Of a stretch of DNA of 64,000 nt, positions 47,101 to 56,114 are shown in pieces. Every line of letters starts with the position of its first letter. Positions within the stretch are counted from its first letter, which is position 1. The position numbers and the translations under genes are program-made. The notes under the pieces are model-generated. The model ran no database searches, was not told the origin of the DNA, and worked only from the letters and a program-made list of their open reading frames with translations. Source of the stretch: Oleiagrimonas citrea (GTDB lineage: Bacteria > Pseudomonadota > Gammaproteobacteria > Xanthomonadales > Rhodanobacteraceae); contig NZ_JAAZQD010000003.1 of the NCBI RefSeq assembly GCF_012395255.1, positions 434,001 to 498,000 on the forward strand, given 5' to 3'.

Positions 47101-47586
47101 ATGAGCGAGATTCTCGACCGTCCGACCAGCGTTCTGCCCAGCCGCTTCGGTTATCTGATGGGGCTGTATACGGAGAACTATGCGCGCCTGGCGCGCCTGT
47201 TCGCGCCGCATCGGCTGGAGGCCGGGCACTATGCGTCCGATCCCGGCGACGGCCTGCAGGTGCACATGCACGTGCTGGAGCGTCATCGCTACACGCTGGA
47301 ACTAGACCTCAGCTACGGCTTCGTCGATGAGCGCACGGGGTTGCCGACGCCGTCGGCACAGTTGCGCATGTACACCGATGCCAAGCAGGCCGAGGCCTGG
47401 CACTGCGAACCGGGCCGGCACCTGTGGCAGGTGCTGGGTCCGTTTCCCGAGGCGCGCACGGTGATGCAGCATCGTCTGCGCATGAACAGCTTTCTCAATC
47501 GCTGGCTGGAATACCTGGCCGACCAGGGGCATTCCATCGGCACGCTGCAGCGCATCGACGAGACGCCGAAGGTGCGTTACGCCTGA
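47101..47586 (+). CDS. DUF1249 protein
   Basis: A 161-residue protein of the YqiB/DUF1249 family, found widely in gammaproteobacteria. It starts RFGYLMGLYTENYARLARLF, has the strand block LQVHMHVLERHRYTLELDLSY, and ends LRMNSFLNRWLEYLADQGH. Function is not known; in enterobacteria it lies near cpdA and parE. Here it follows ppsR by 64 bases on the same strand and is followed by a strong bidirectional hairpin. Confidence 0.88.
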   Translation: MSEILDRPTSVLPSRFGYLMGLYTENYARLARLFAPHRLEAGHYASDPGDGLQVHMHVLERHRYTLELDLSYGFVDERTGLPTPSAQLRMYTDAKQAEAWHCEPGRHLWQVLGPFPEARTVMQHRLRMNSFLNRWLEYLADQGHSIGTLQRIDETPKVRYA

Positions 47587-47662
47587 GTTCCGGGCTTCGG
47601 CCCGGGGCATGCACTCCGCTTTGTTCAGTGACGCCGTGCGGTCTGGTCGTGTGGCGCGCTGC

Positions 47663-47725
47663 GTCGTGCGTGCGCCGTCGTGCTGCATTCGTGCGCCGTC
47701 GTGCGTGCGCCGTCGTGCTGCATTC
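47663..47725. repeat. 28-base direct repeat, two copies (period 35)
   Basis: GTCGTGCGTGCGCCGTCGTG and eight following bases occur at 47663-47690 and again, unchanged, at 47698-47725. The copies are separated by GTGCGCC. Confidence 0.85.
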
Positions 47726-47733
47726 CGGGCAAG

Positions 47734-47763
47734 AAAAAAGCCCGCGCGAGGCGGGCTTTTTTC
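47734..47763. terminator. Bidirectional terminator between DUF1249 and the tRNA operon
   Basis: AAAAAAGCCCGC (47734-47745) and GCGGGCTTTTTT (47751-47762) around GCGAG. A T-run is present in both directions, so it can end both transcripts. Confidence 0.9.
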
Positions 47764-47771
47764 TTCAATAG

Positions 47772-47848
47772 TGGCGGAGCGGACGGGACTCGAACCCGCG
47801 ACCTCCGGCGTGACAGGCCAGCATTCTAACCAACTGAACTACCGCTCC
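47772..47848 (-). tRNA. tRNA-Asp (GTC)
   Basis: 77 bases including an encoded CCA. The acceptor pairs GGAGCGG with CCGCTCC; the D arm, the anticodon loop CTGTCAC with GTC, and the T arm GGTTCGAGTCC are all regular. It is last in a three-tRNA operon. Confidence 0.96.
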
Positions 47849-47885
47849 GCGTTGTGTTTCCAGCTTTCATCCCTGTTGCCAAACT

Positions 47886-47961
47886 TGGCGTCCCCACGGG
47901 GATTCGAACCCCGGTCGCCACCGTGAAAGGGTGGTGTCCTAGGCCTCTAGACGATGGGGAC
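47886..47961 (-). tRNA. tRNA-Glu (TTC)
   Basis: 76 bases including an encoded CCA. The acceptor is GTCCCCA with a matching 3' side, the anticodon loop CTTTCAC with TTC, and the T arm GGTTCGAATCC. It is the middle gene of the operon. Confidence 0.96.
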
Positions 47962-47970
47962 AGGGTTTAG

Positions 47971-48046
<76 letters not shown>

Positions 48047-48063
48047 GCCGCTGGAAGCGCGAA

Positions 48064-48092
48064 AGAATAGAGATGTGCCCCCTCTTCGTCAA
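48064..48092 (-). promoter_or_regulatory. Promoter of the tRNA operon
   Basis: On the minus strand TTGACG (48087-48092), 17 bases, then TATTCT (48064-48069). Spacing and proximity to tRNA-Ala make it the likely promoter for all three tRNAs. Confidence 0.75.
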
Positions 48093-48215
48093 GCGTTTTC
48101 GTGCAAACAATTTCAACTTTTTTTCCGGGGGCGCCGAAAGCACTGTCGCAAAAGGGATTCCGGCAAGGTTCGGGGAGTGTCCGGCATACTGCACGCAAGA
48201 CCTCGGGGAGCATCT

Positions 48216-50012
48216 ATGCACGACATCGGCTTCATTCGCGACCTCGCCATCGTGATGCTGGTCGCCGGCGCGGCCACGCTGATCTTCCATCGACTGCGTC
48301 AGCCGGCGCTGTTGGGCTACATCCTGGTCGGTGTGCTGATCGGTCCGCACACACCGGGACCGCTGGTCGCCGATCCGCGCACCATCAACGACATTTCCAA
48401 TCTCGGTGTGGTGCTGCTGATGTTCACGCTGGGGCTGGAGTTCAGCGTGCGCAAGTTGCGCAGCGTCGGCGCGGGCGTGCTGGTGGCGGCGGTGGCGGAG
48501 GTCGGCCTGATGCTGTGGTTCGGCTACAGCCTGGGCGAGTGGCTGGGCTGGTCGCGCATCGACGCGCTGTTCCTGGCAGCGATGGTGGCGCTGTCCTCGA
48601 CCATGGTGGCCTCGCGCATGCTGGCCGAGGGCAAGCTGCGGCATCAGCCGTTCGCGCGGCTGGTGGTGGGCGTGCTGGTGGCCGAGGACGTGATGGCGGT
48701 GGTGCTGCTGACTGTGCTGACCGCCGTGGCGCTGGGCGGCACGGTGGCCGCCGACGCGATCAGTGTGGTCTGGCATCTGGGGCTGTTCGTGGTGGTGGGC
48801 CTGATTCTGGGATTGCTGTTGCTGCCGCGCCTGGTCGATCACGTGGCCGGATACGGTCGTGACGAGGTGCTGCTGATCTGCGTGCTGGGTATCTGCTTCG
48901 GTGCCTGTCTGCTGGCGGCGAGTATGGGTTTCAGCGTAGCGCTGGGCGCGTTTCTGGCTGGCGCGGTGGTGGCCGAGTCGCGCAGCTCCGGTCGTGTGGT
49001 GCACCTGGTCGAGCCATTGCGCGACATGTTCGCGGCGTTGTTCTTCGTCGCCATCGGGCTGAAGATCGATCCGGCGATGCTGTACCACTACATCGGTCCG
49101 GCGCTGATCATCGCGGTGGTGGTGGTGCTCGGCAAGACGTTCGCGGTGAGCCTGGGCGTGTTCCTGACCGGACACGATGCGCGCACCTCGATGCGCACGG
49201 GACTCAGCATGGCGCAGATCGGCGAGTTCTCCTTCGTCATGGCCACGCTGGGCGTCTCACTGGGTGTGGTCAGCGACTTCATCTATCCGGTGGCCGTGGC
49301 GGTGTCGGTGCTATGCATGGCGATGTCGCCGTATCTGGTGCGTTCGGCCGACCGCATCGTCGACGGCATGTCGCGTGTAGTGCCGCGTCCGATGCGCAGT
49401 CTGGCGCGCAGCTATAGCGAATGGCTGGAGAATCTGCGGCCGGTGGACGAGAACGCGGTGATCGCTGCGATGTTCCGCCGCTTCCTGTGGCACATCGGCG
49501 TGAACATCGCGCTGGTGGTGACGTTGTTCGTGATCGGCGCGTACGTCAATGCACACAACTGGCGGTTCTTCTCGCAGTTCGGCATCGATCGCGACACGCG
49601 GCATTCGGTGATCTGGGCCTGTGCGCTGTTCCTGTCGCTGCCGATGCTGATCGCGGTGTACCGCAAGTCGGACGCGCTGGGCATGCTGCTGGCCGAGCTG
49701 GGCATCCGCGAGCGTTTTGCCGGGCAGTACACGTTTGCGATCCGCAACGTGCTCGCGCGGATCATTCCCTTGCTGACGCTGGTGGCATTGGCCTTGCTGG
49801 TGGTGGCCCTGAGTTCGGCGATTCTGCCGCCGCGCGGTGTGGCGCTGATGCTGATCGTCGCGGGTGTGCTGGCAGCGTTGGTGCTCTGGCGCGGACTCGT
49901 GCGCCTGCATGCGCGTCTGCAGGCGGCATTGAAAGACACATTGAGTCCGGATGGCCCCACGGCATTGCCGTCGAAATCCACTGAAAAACAGGATGGTGCC
50001 GGCGCAAGCTGA
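48216..50012 (+). CDS. Kef-type CPA2 monovalent cation:proton antiporter
   Basis: A 598-residue membrane protein. Residues 1-385 form a CPA2 exchanger of about 12 segments (QPALLGYILVGVLIGPHTPG, LGVVLLMFTLGLEFSVRKL, AEDVMAVVLLTVLTAV, FFVAIGLKIDPAMLY). The ion-site pair ED is in VGVLVAEDVMAV. Unlike KefB/C there is no TrkA-N domain; instead an extra module of four or so membrane segments (about residues 420-580) follows a linker rich in Arg and Pro. The start at 48216 has GGGGAG upstream. It may be a K+ or Na+ exporter regulated other than by NAD/glutathione. Confidence 0.88.
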   Translation: MHDIGFIRDLAIVMLVAGAATLIFHRLRQPALLGYILVGVLIGPHTPGPLVADPRTINDISNLGVVLLMFTLGLEFSVRKLRSVGAGVLVAAVAEVGLMLWFGYSLGEWLGWSRIDALFLAAMVALSSTMVASRMLAEGKLRHQPFARLVVGVLVAEDVMAVVLLTVLTAVALGGTVAADAISVVWHLGLFVVVGLILGLLLLPRLVDHVAGYGRDEVLLICVLGICFGACLLAASMGFSVALGAFLAGAVVAESRSSGRVVHLVEPLRDMFAALFFVAIGLKIDPAMLYHYIGPALIIAVVVVLGKTFAVSLGVFLTGHDARTSMRTGLSMAQIGEFSFVMATLGVSLGVVSDFIYPVAVAVSVLCMAMSPYLVRSADRIVDGMSRVVPRPMRSLARSYSEWLENLRPVDENAVIAAMFRRFLWHIGVNIALVVTLFVIGAYVNAHNWRFFSQFGIDRDTRHSVIWACALFLSLPMLIAVYRKSDALGMLLAELGIRERFAGQYTFAIRNVLARIIPLLTLVALALLVVALSSAILPPRGVALMLIVAGVLAALVLWRGLVRLHARLQAALKDTLSPDGPTALPSKSTEKQDGAGAS

Positions 50013-50214
50013 TGCGGAATGTCGCGGGACGTGTGATCCCGCGCCGGAAAAAGGCGTTGCGGCACGCCGCGCAGGAACCTTTGTGGGGCACGTTTGTCCA
50101 TTGTCGCGCGCCGTTGCCAAGCCGGCTGCAAGACCGGCACAATGCTCGGCCTGTCCGTGTCAGGGGAGGTCGATTCCGATGGCGCCGGCACAACCACACA
50201 CGAGGGAGTATCGA

Positions 50215-50979
50215 ATGAAGCATTTTCCGCGTTATGCGATGACGGCCGTCGCCGTTGCCGCGCTGGCCATGTCCACAGGTGCGTTCGCGCAGACGGGCGG
50301 CAAGTCCAAGGCTGCGCCCAAGGTCAACAAGAACGAGGCCAGCTACGTGGTGGGCTGGGATCTGGCGAGCCAGCTGCCGCCGATCGTCCGCGACGAGATC
50401 AATCCGTCCATCGTCGCCAAGGCCCTGCAGGACGCGCTGTCCGGCAAGAAGCCGCAGATCGACGAAGCCAAGGCCAAGCAGGTGCGTGAAGCGTTCGTCA
50501 CCGAGCTGCGCAGCAAGGCCAAGGCCGAGTACGAGAAGATGGCCACCAAGAACAAGCGCGAAGGCGCCGCGTTCCTGGCCGCGAACAAGAAGAAGCCGGG
50601 CGTGAAGACCACGTCGTCGGGCCTGCAGTACAAGGTCATCAAGCAGGGTACGGGTCCGCATCCGGGTCCGAAGGACACCGCGGACATCGAGTACGTGGGC
50701 ACCTTCATCGATGGCAAGAAGTTCGACGCTTCGGCCGACCACAAGGGCGGTGGCCCGACCCCGATTCCGCTGTCCAGCGTGATCCCGGGTTTCCGCGAAG
50801 GCCTGGAGCTGATGCAGGTCGGTGGTCACTACAAGCTGTACATTCCGTCGGACCTGGCCTACGGCGAGCAGCCGCAGAACGGCTTCCCGCCGAATGCCAC
50901 GATCATCTTCGACGTGAAGCTGGACAAGACCACGCCGCCTGCGCCGAGCAGCGGTGGCAAGGGCGACAGCGGCAACTGA
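50215..50979 (+). CDS. FKBP-type peptidyl-prolyl isomerase (FkpA/Mip-like), exported
   Basis: A 254-residue periplasmic folding catalyst. The signal peptide ends at GAFAQ (residue 25). Residues 40-125 form the helical dimerisation domain (ASYVVGWDLASQLPPIV; AEYEKMATKNKREGAAFLA). Residues 138-240 form the FKBP fold (SGLQYKVIKQGTG, VEYVGTF-type strand, ASADHKGG, LSSVIPGFREGLELM, LAYGEQPQNG, IIFDVKL). The position normally Phe in FDSS reads FDAS. The tail is a Gly/Ser/Pro linker. AGGGAG precedes the ATG at 50215. Confidence 0.92.
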   Translation: MKHFPRYAMTAVAVAALAMSTGAFAQTGGKSKAAPKVNKNEASYVVGWDLASQLPPIVRDEINPSIVAKALQDALSGKKPQIDEAKAKQVREAFVTELRSKAKAEYEKMATKNKREGAAFLAANKKKPGVKTTSSGLQYKVIKQGTGPHPGPKDTADIEYVGTFIDGKKFDASADHKGGGPTPIPLSSVIPGFREGLELMQVGGHYKLYIPSDLAYGEQPQNGFPPNATIIFDVKLDKTTPPAPSSGGKGDSGN

Positions 50980-51010
50980 TCAAGTTCCGTTCGACCTTGC
51001 AAGTGTTCGT

Positions 51011-51045
51011 ACGGGGCGCGGAACGATCCGCGCCCCGTCTTGTTT
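51011..51045 (+). terminator. Terminator of the FKBP gene
   Basis: A perfect 12-base stem (51011-51022 with 51027-51038, ACGGGGCGCGGA) around ACGA, followed by CTTGTTT. Confidence 0.85.
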
Positions 51046-51134
51046 CCGGCGTCGTGGAGAGGCGTGCGCTGGTCCCCGTCCCGCGGGCTGCCTACAATGT
51101 GCAGTCTGTTCCAGTCAGTGGATAAAGAGCCATC

Positions 51135-52481
51135 ATGAAAGTGACGATCTTCGGTACCGGCTATGTGGGCCTGGTCACGGGTACATGCCTTGCCGAAATG
51201 GGCAATCACGTAGTCTGTGTGGATGTGGATGCAGACAAGGTGGCCGGCTTGGAGCGGGGTCAGATCCCGATCTACGAACCGGGTCTGGAACCGATGGTGA
51301 CGCGCAACCACGCCAGCGGACGCCTGCGCTTCACGACCGAAGCGGCGCCGGCCATTGCTCAGGCCGAAACGATTTTCATCGCCGTCGGAACGCCGCCGGA
51401 TGAGGACGGTAGCGCCGACTTGCGCTACGTGCTCGAAGTCGCTTCGACGATCGGCGAGCATCTCGATCACTACGCCGTGGTTGTCGATAAGTCCACGGTG
51501 CCGGTCGGTACGGCCGACCGTGTGCGCGCCACGTTGCGCGCTGCGCTCGATGCACGTGGCGCCAAGGTCGAGTTCGACGTCGTTTCGAATCCCGAGTTCC
51601 TCAAGGAAGGCGATGCGGTCAACGATTGCATGCGTCCGGACCGGATTGTCATCGGCAGTTCCAGCGACCGGGCGATCGCGCAGCTGAGCAAGCTGTACGC
51701 ACCGTTCAATCGCAATCACGAGCGTCTGGTGGTGATGGATGAGCGTTCCGCCGAGCTGACCAAGTACGCGGCCAATGCGATGCTGGCGACCAAGATCAGC
51801 TTCATGAACGAGATCGCCAACATCGCCGAGCGCGTCGGTGCGGACGTGGAACAGGTGCGTCTTGGCATCGGCTCGGACCCGCGCATCGGTTTTCATTTCA
51901 TCTACCCGGGCGCGGGCTACGGCGGTTCGTGTTTCCCCAAGGATGTGCAGGCGCTGGAACGCACGGCGAAGGCGCACGATTACACTGCGACGCTGCTGGA
52001 GGCCGTGGAAGCCGTCAATGCGAAGCAGAAGCACAAACTGTATGAACTCATCGAGCGTCACTTCGAGGGCGATCTGAAGGGTCGGACCATCGCGCTGTGG
52101 GGACTGGCGTTCAAGCCCAATACCGACGACATGCGCGAGGCGCCCAGCCGCTATCTGATGGAGGCGCTGTGGAAGGCCGGTGCGCGCATTCGGGCCTTCG
52201 ATCCCGAGGCGCGCGACGAGGCGCGGCGCATCTATGGCGAGCGCGAGGATCTGCTGCTGTGCGATTCCCTGCAGGAGACGCTGGACGGCGCCGATGCGCT
52301 GGCCGTGGTCACTGAATGGAAGGCTTTCCGCAGCCCGGATTTCGAAATGCTTGCCGAGCGCCTGGGTGAGCGCGTGCTGTTCGACGGCCGTAATCTGTAC
52401 GATCCGGAGCAGGTCGAAGAAGCGGGGCTGGCCTATTACGGCATCGGTCGCGGTCGTTCCGCGCAGGTCAGCCGCAGCTGA
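51135..52481 (+). CDS. ugd: UDP-glucose 6-dehydrogenase
   Basis: A 448-residue cytoplasmic enzyme making UDP-glucuronate, a precursor for exopolysaccharide or lipopolysaccharide sugars. The NAD-binding start [32 protein letters not shown], the substrate lysine region [23 protein letters not shown] and catalytic Cys266 in [12 protein letters not shown] are all present. Length is usual. It leads a plus-strand string with slyX (11 bases later) and the DUF2058 gene; it has no polysaccharide cluster beside it. Confidence 0.95.
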   Translation: MKVTIFGTGYVGLVTGTCLAEMGNHVVCVDVDADKVAGLERGQIPIYEPGLEPMVTRNHASGRLRFTTEAAPAIAQAETIFIAVGTPPDEDGSADLRYVLEVASTIGEHLDHYAVVVDKSTVPVGTADRVRATLRAALDARGAKVEFDVVSNPEFLKEGDAVNDCMRPDRIVIGSSSDRAIAQLSKLYAPFNRNHERLVVMDERSAELTKYAANAMLATKISFMNEIANIAERVGADVEQVRLGIGSDPRIGFHFIYPGAGYGGSCFPKDVQALERTAKAHDYTATLLEAVEAVNAKQKHKLYELIERHFEGDLKGRTIALWGLAFKPNTDDMREAPSRYLMEALWKAGARIRAFDPEARDEARRIYGEREDLLLCDSLQETLDGADALAVVTEWKAFRSPDFEMLAERLGERVLFDGRNLYDPEQVEEAGLAYYGIGRGRSAQVSRS

Positions 52482-52492
52482 GTGAGCAGACC

Positions 52493-52705
52493 ATGACCCA
52501 GGAATCCGAACGCTTGCAGGACATCGAAGTCCGCCTGACTTTCCTCGATGATGCGGTCGGCGGTCTGTCCGAGGCGGATGCCGACCTCAGCCAGCGACTG
52601 CTGGCGGTCGAGCAAGCATTGCGCGCGTTGCGCAGCGAGGTTACTGCATTGCGTGCCGCGGTCGGCCACGACGCACATAGCGAGCCGCCGCCGCCACACT
52701 ACTGA
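52493..52705 (+). CDS. slyX: SlyX family protein
   Basis: A 70-residue coiled-coil protein (QDIEVRLTFLDDAVGGLSEAD; LAVEQALRALRSEVTALRAA) ending in a Pro/His tail (SEPPPPHY) characteristic of SlyX. Function is unresolved. It is 11 bases from ugd on the same strand, so probably co-transcribed. Confidence 0.88.
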   Translation: MTQESERLQDIEVRLTFLDDAVGGLSEADADLSQRLLAVEQALRALRSEVTALRAAVGHDAHSEPPPPHY

Positions 52706-52761
52706 AACGCCGGCCTGCTTGGATGCAGGCTGGGACGTCATGATTGAAAGGGTGCCATGTC

Positions 52762-53322
52762 ATGGCCGATTCGTTGCGAGATCAACTGCTCAAGGCCGGC
52801 TTCGTCAGCAAGGCGAAGCCGAAGCCGGAGCGTCGCGAGTTCAGCAAGAAAAAACGCGGTGGGAAAAATCGCGGTAGTGCCAAATCTGCTTCGGCATCGG
52901 AGTCGGCTTCCGGTGAAGTCGATCTTGCGCGCGCCTATGCGATGCGCGCAAAGGCCGAGGCTGGCGAGCGTCGGCGCGAGAAGGCCGAAGCCGAGCGTCT
53001 GGCGCGAGAGCGCAAGGAGCGCAAACGCAAGCTGCGCGAAGTGCTGGACGGCGCGATCCTGAACAAGGCCGATGCCGAGTTGATGCGTCATTTCGAGTAC
53101 GGCGGAAAGATCCGTCGCGTGCATGTCGATAGCGATCAGTTGGCGCGACTCAATGCCGGCGAACTGGCGGTCGTGCAGCAGGGAGGACGCTATCTTCTGG
53201 TTGCGCTGGATGTCGCGGACAAGGTGCGCGCCTTTGCGCCCGAGCACATCGCATTGCAGGTCGATCCCGAGACCGAGAGCGGCAAGGGCGACGACGGCGT
53301 GCCGGACGACCTGGTCTGGTGA
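52762..53322 (+). CDS. DUF2058 (YaiL-like) nucleoprotein
   Basis: A 186-residue protein of the DUF2058 family. It starts SLRDQLLKAGFVSKAK, has a highly charged helix (ERRREKAEAERLARERKERKRKL), and a C-terminal domain with FEYGGKIRRVHVDSDQ and LVALDVADKVRAFAPEH. The family has been described as nucleoid-associated or unknown. The ATG at 52762 fits the family start and an AAAGGG site; a longer frame begins with TTG. It is convergent with the fadB-like gene. Confidence 0.88.
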   Translation: MADSLRDQLLKAGFVSKAKPKPERREFSKKKRGGKNRGSAKSASASESASGEVDLARAYAMRAKAEAGERRREKAEAERLARERKERKRKLREVLDGAILNKADAELMRHFEYGGKIRRVHVDSDQLARLNAGELAVVQQGGRYLLVALDVADKVRAFAPEHIALQVDPETESGKGDDGVPDDLVW

Positions 53323-53361
53323 TGTGCGGTCGGCGTCCCGTGTGGACGCCGACTCTCCGGT

Positions 53362-55422
53362 TCAGACGTCCGAGCGTTCGCGCAGGAGTGGACTGTCCCA
53401 CCCGTCGCGCGGACGGAAGCGATCTCCGTGACTACGCGCGAGGGTCTCGAGCCGATTGCGCAATTCGTCGGCGCCTGTTTCGCGGATGTACTGGATCGGA
53501 CCACCGAGGAACGGTGCGAAGCCCGTGCCGAAAATCACGCCGGCATCCAGCAGGTCGGCCTCGTCGACGACCTTGTCGTGCAGGCAGGCCACGGCTTCGT
53601 TGACCATCGGAAGAATCATGCGGTCGGTGATGTCGTCGGCGGGCTTGTAGCCGGACTCGACCTCCGGCTTCTGCGGCTTGCCGTCTTCCCACACGTAGAA
53701 CCCGCGACCGTCTTTCTTGCCGCGCTTGCCGTCGTCGAGACGGTCCTCCATGCCGTGTGGAATCTGCAATCCGAGGAAGGGCGCCAGCTCCTTGCCCACG
53801 GACACGCATACATCCAGCCCGACGGTGTCGGCCAGTTCGATCGGACCCATGGGCATGCCGAAGCGACGCGCGGCCTTGTCCAGCACGGCGCCGGGGACGC
53901 CCTCGCCGAGCATGCGGATCGATTCCAGCAGATAGGGCATGAGGATGCGGTTGACCAGGAAGCCCGGCGTGCCGGCCACGGCCACCGGCAGCTTGCCGAT
54001 GGCCTTGCAGAAGGCCAGGGCGCGCTTTTCGGTCTGCGCGTCCATCTTGTCGTGCCGCACGACCTCGACCAACGGCATCTTCGCCACAGGATTGAAGAAG
54101 TGCAGGCCGAGGAAGCGTTCGGGATGTTTCAGGCCGCTGCGCAGTTCATCGAGCGGAATCGAGGAGGTGTTGCTGGCCAGCAGCTCGTTGGCCTGGAACT
54201 GGGGTTCGATGTTCGCATAGAGCTTCTGCTTGGCTTCGGCGTTCTCGTAGATGGCCTCGATGACGAGATCGGCGTCGGCCACGCCCTTGCCTTCGACGTC
54301 CGCGCGCAGGCGTGACATCGGTTCGGCGGCTTTGTCTGCGGACTTCAGCTTCTTTTCGTACAGCGCGCGGGCACGATCCAGTGCCGGCTGTACATATTTC
54401 ATTTCGCGATCCTGCAGCGTGACCTGGAATCCCTTGAGTGCGCTCCAGGCTGCAATGTCGCCGCCCATGACGCCGGCGCCGACTACGTGCACGTGCTCGA
54501 TGCCATGTTCGGTATCGGAGCCGAGCTTCTTCAGTCGTTCTTGCAGGAAGAACACGCGGATCAGGTTGCGTGCGGTCGGCGTGGCGGCGAGCCGGGTCAC
54601 TGACTTGGCCTCCAGGCGCAGGCGCTGACTGATATCACTTCCGCCGCGGCGCCAGACTTCGATCAGTGCGAACGGTGCCGGGTAATGCTCCTTGCGCACC
54701 TTGGCGGCAGTCTGTTTGCGCACCATCGGTGCGAGGATCTGCCGTGTCGGCCAGATATTGGTGGCCCAGGCCATGAAGCGTTGCGGAAAAGGTCGCTTGC
54801 GCGGACGGTGCACAAGCTTGCGCGCCATCTCCATCAATGCATCGGCCTCGCACAGCGCATCGACCAGACCGGCGGCGCGAGCGCGGCCTGCCGAGAAGGG
54901 GCGACCAGTGAGCATGGCCGGCAGCGCCTGCGGTGCGCCGATCAGACGCGGCAGACGAGCGGTGCCGCCCCAGCCCGGATGGATGCCGAGCATGACTTCG
55001 GGCAGCCCGATGCGCGTGTTCGGGGCGTTCACGGCCACGCGCTGATCGCAAGCCAGCACCAGTTCTGTGCCGCCACCCATGCAGGCGCCGTGAATGGCGG
55101 CGACGGTGGTGCAGGGCAGGCGCGCCAGTTTCTGGAAGACCTTCTGGCCGTTGCGGATGTTGTCGAGCACGCTGTCGTGGCGTGCGAACTCGATGAATTC
55201 GTGGACGTCGGCGCCGACCGCGAAGCCGGCGGACTTGGCGGAATGGACGATCACGCCGCGCGGCGCTTCGATGGCCAGCCGCTCGACGATTTCGTCCAGT
55301 TCCTCGATCACCGCGCGCGACAGTGCATTGACGCTGCTGTCGGCCCGGTCCAGGGCCAGGGTCACGATGCCGTCGTCGTCGCAGCCGGTCTGCCAGTGCT
55401 TGAAGCGCAATCCCTCGAACAT
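53362..55422 (-). CDS. Bifunctional enoyl-CoA hydratase/3-hydroxyacyl-CoA dehydrogenase (FadB/FadJ-like)
   Basis: A 686-residue beta-oxidation alpha subunit. The N-terminal hydratase domain (1-200) has FAVGADVHEF, the oxyanion and first Glu in GACMGGGTELVLACD, and the second Glu in GLPEVMLGIHPGWGG. The dehydrogenase domain starts near residue 312 with VVGAGVMGGDIAAWSALKG, with SNTSSIPLDEL, LHFFNPVAKMPLVEVV and GTPGFLVNRIL. The C-terminal half carries a second 3HCDH segment. It lacks an adjacent fadA thiolase, so the partner is encoded elsewhere. Confidence 0.92.
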   Translation of the reverse strand: MFEGLRFKHWQTGCDDDGIVTLALDRADSSVNALSRAVIEELDEIVERLAIEAPRGVIVHSAKSAGFAVGADVHEFIEFARHDSVLDNIRNGQKVFQKLARLPCTTVAAIHGACMGGGTELVLACDQRVAVNAPNTRIGLPEVMLGIHPGWGGTARLPRLIGAPQALPAMLTGRPFSAGRARAAGLVDALCEADALMEMARKLVHRPRKRPFPQRFMAWATNIWPTRQILAPMVRKQTAAKVRKEHYPAPFALIEVWRRGGSDISQRLRLEAKSVTRLAATPTARNLIRVFFLQERLKKLGSDTEHGIEHVHVVGAGVMGGDIAAWSALKGFQVTLQDREMKYVQPALDRARALYEKKLKSADKAAEPMSRLRADVEGKGVADADLVIEAIYENAEAKQKLYANIEPQFQANELLASNTSSIPLDELRSGLKHPERFLGLHFFNPVAKMPLVEVVRHDKMDAQTEKRALAFCKAIGKLPVAVAGTPGFLVNRILMPYLLESIRMLGEGVPGAVLDKAARRFGMPMGPIELADTVGLDVCVSVGKELAPFLGLQIPHGMEDRLDDGKRGKKDGRGFYVWEDGKPQKPEVESGYKPADDITDRMILPMVNEAVACLHDKVVDEADLLDAGVIFGTGFAPFLGGPIQYIRETGADELRNRLETLARSHGDRFRPRDGWDSPLLRERSDV

Positions 55423-55632
55423 GAGCTCTGTATCGCCAGCGGAATGGGACGATCACGATACCGCGAGGTTTCCGTGAATGCGAGATGCTTCACAGCGGTG
55501 CTGAACCTGTGGCGTATACATGTCCGGGGAACCCGTGCGCATCGGGCTAGCATCGCTTATGCTGCGCAGGCGACGCGGCCGTGTGGATGGGGCGCAGGTG
55601 CTGTGTCACGCAACATTGGAACGAACCATACG

Positions 55633-56112
55633 ATGGAAGCGGCAGGACTCCAGCCAGGCATAGACACTCTCGACCGCATCGTCGACGCCGAGTCGACGCT
55701 TGTGGTGCTGCGTACCGATCAGCCCGAGGTGTTGGTCGAACAGTTCAGGCAGATTACGCGTCGAAGCGGGCAGAGCGCATATGTGTGGTACCACGACGGC
55801 GGTCTGCACAGCCTGCGCGAAGGCGGTGTGCGGGTTCCGGGATGTCGGCGCGTCGGCGACACGCTGCGTTATGTGCTGCAGAGCATGCATTTCGGCATCT
55901 ATCTGATGATCGGCGTGCAGGGGCCGCTCGACCGCGCCGAGCAGACGCTGCTTCGTCAGCTCGAGCGGCGACGTTCGGAGCAAGTGCGACGGGTGGTATT
56001 GCTGACCAACGACGACGCGTTGATCGAATCGGTCGACGGATTGGCGACGGTGATCGGCGGAGCCGTGGCGGGTGCGCGGCCGCGGTTGCGCGACGGACGC
56101 TGGGTGGTCTGA
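55633..56112 (+). CDS. Small protein coupled to the GGDEF-EAL gene, unknown (possible degenerate AAA N-domain)
   Basis: A 159-residue protein. The section ESTLVVLRTDQPEVLVEQFRQ followed by AYVWYHDGGLHSLREGG resembles the N-terminal, P-loop-free part of Ycf46-like AAA proteins, which read a nucleotide-like ligand before the ATPase module. The second half (EQTLLRQLERRRSEQVRRVVLLT) could be the helical linker to a missing motor. The ATG at 55633 was chosen because no conserved sequence lies upstream. Its stop is 2 bases before the ATG of the GGDEF-EAL gene, so they are co-expressed. The role is likely to be input to the cyclic-di-GMP protein. Confidence 0.6.
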   Translation: MEAAGLQPGIDTLDRIVDAESTLVVLRTDQPEVLVEQFRQITRRSGQSAYVWYHDGGLHSLREGGVRVPGCRRVGDTLRYVLQSMHFGIYLMIGVQGPLDRAEQTLLRQLERRRSEQVRRVVLLTNDDALIESVDGLATVIGGAVAGARPRLRDGRWVV

Positions 56113-56114
56113 CT

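Noticed and set aside
47663-47725. CRISPR-like repeat
   Set aside because: Only two copies with a 7-base gap; spacers are too short and no cas gene is present.
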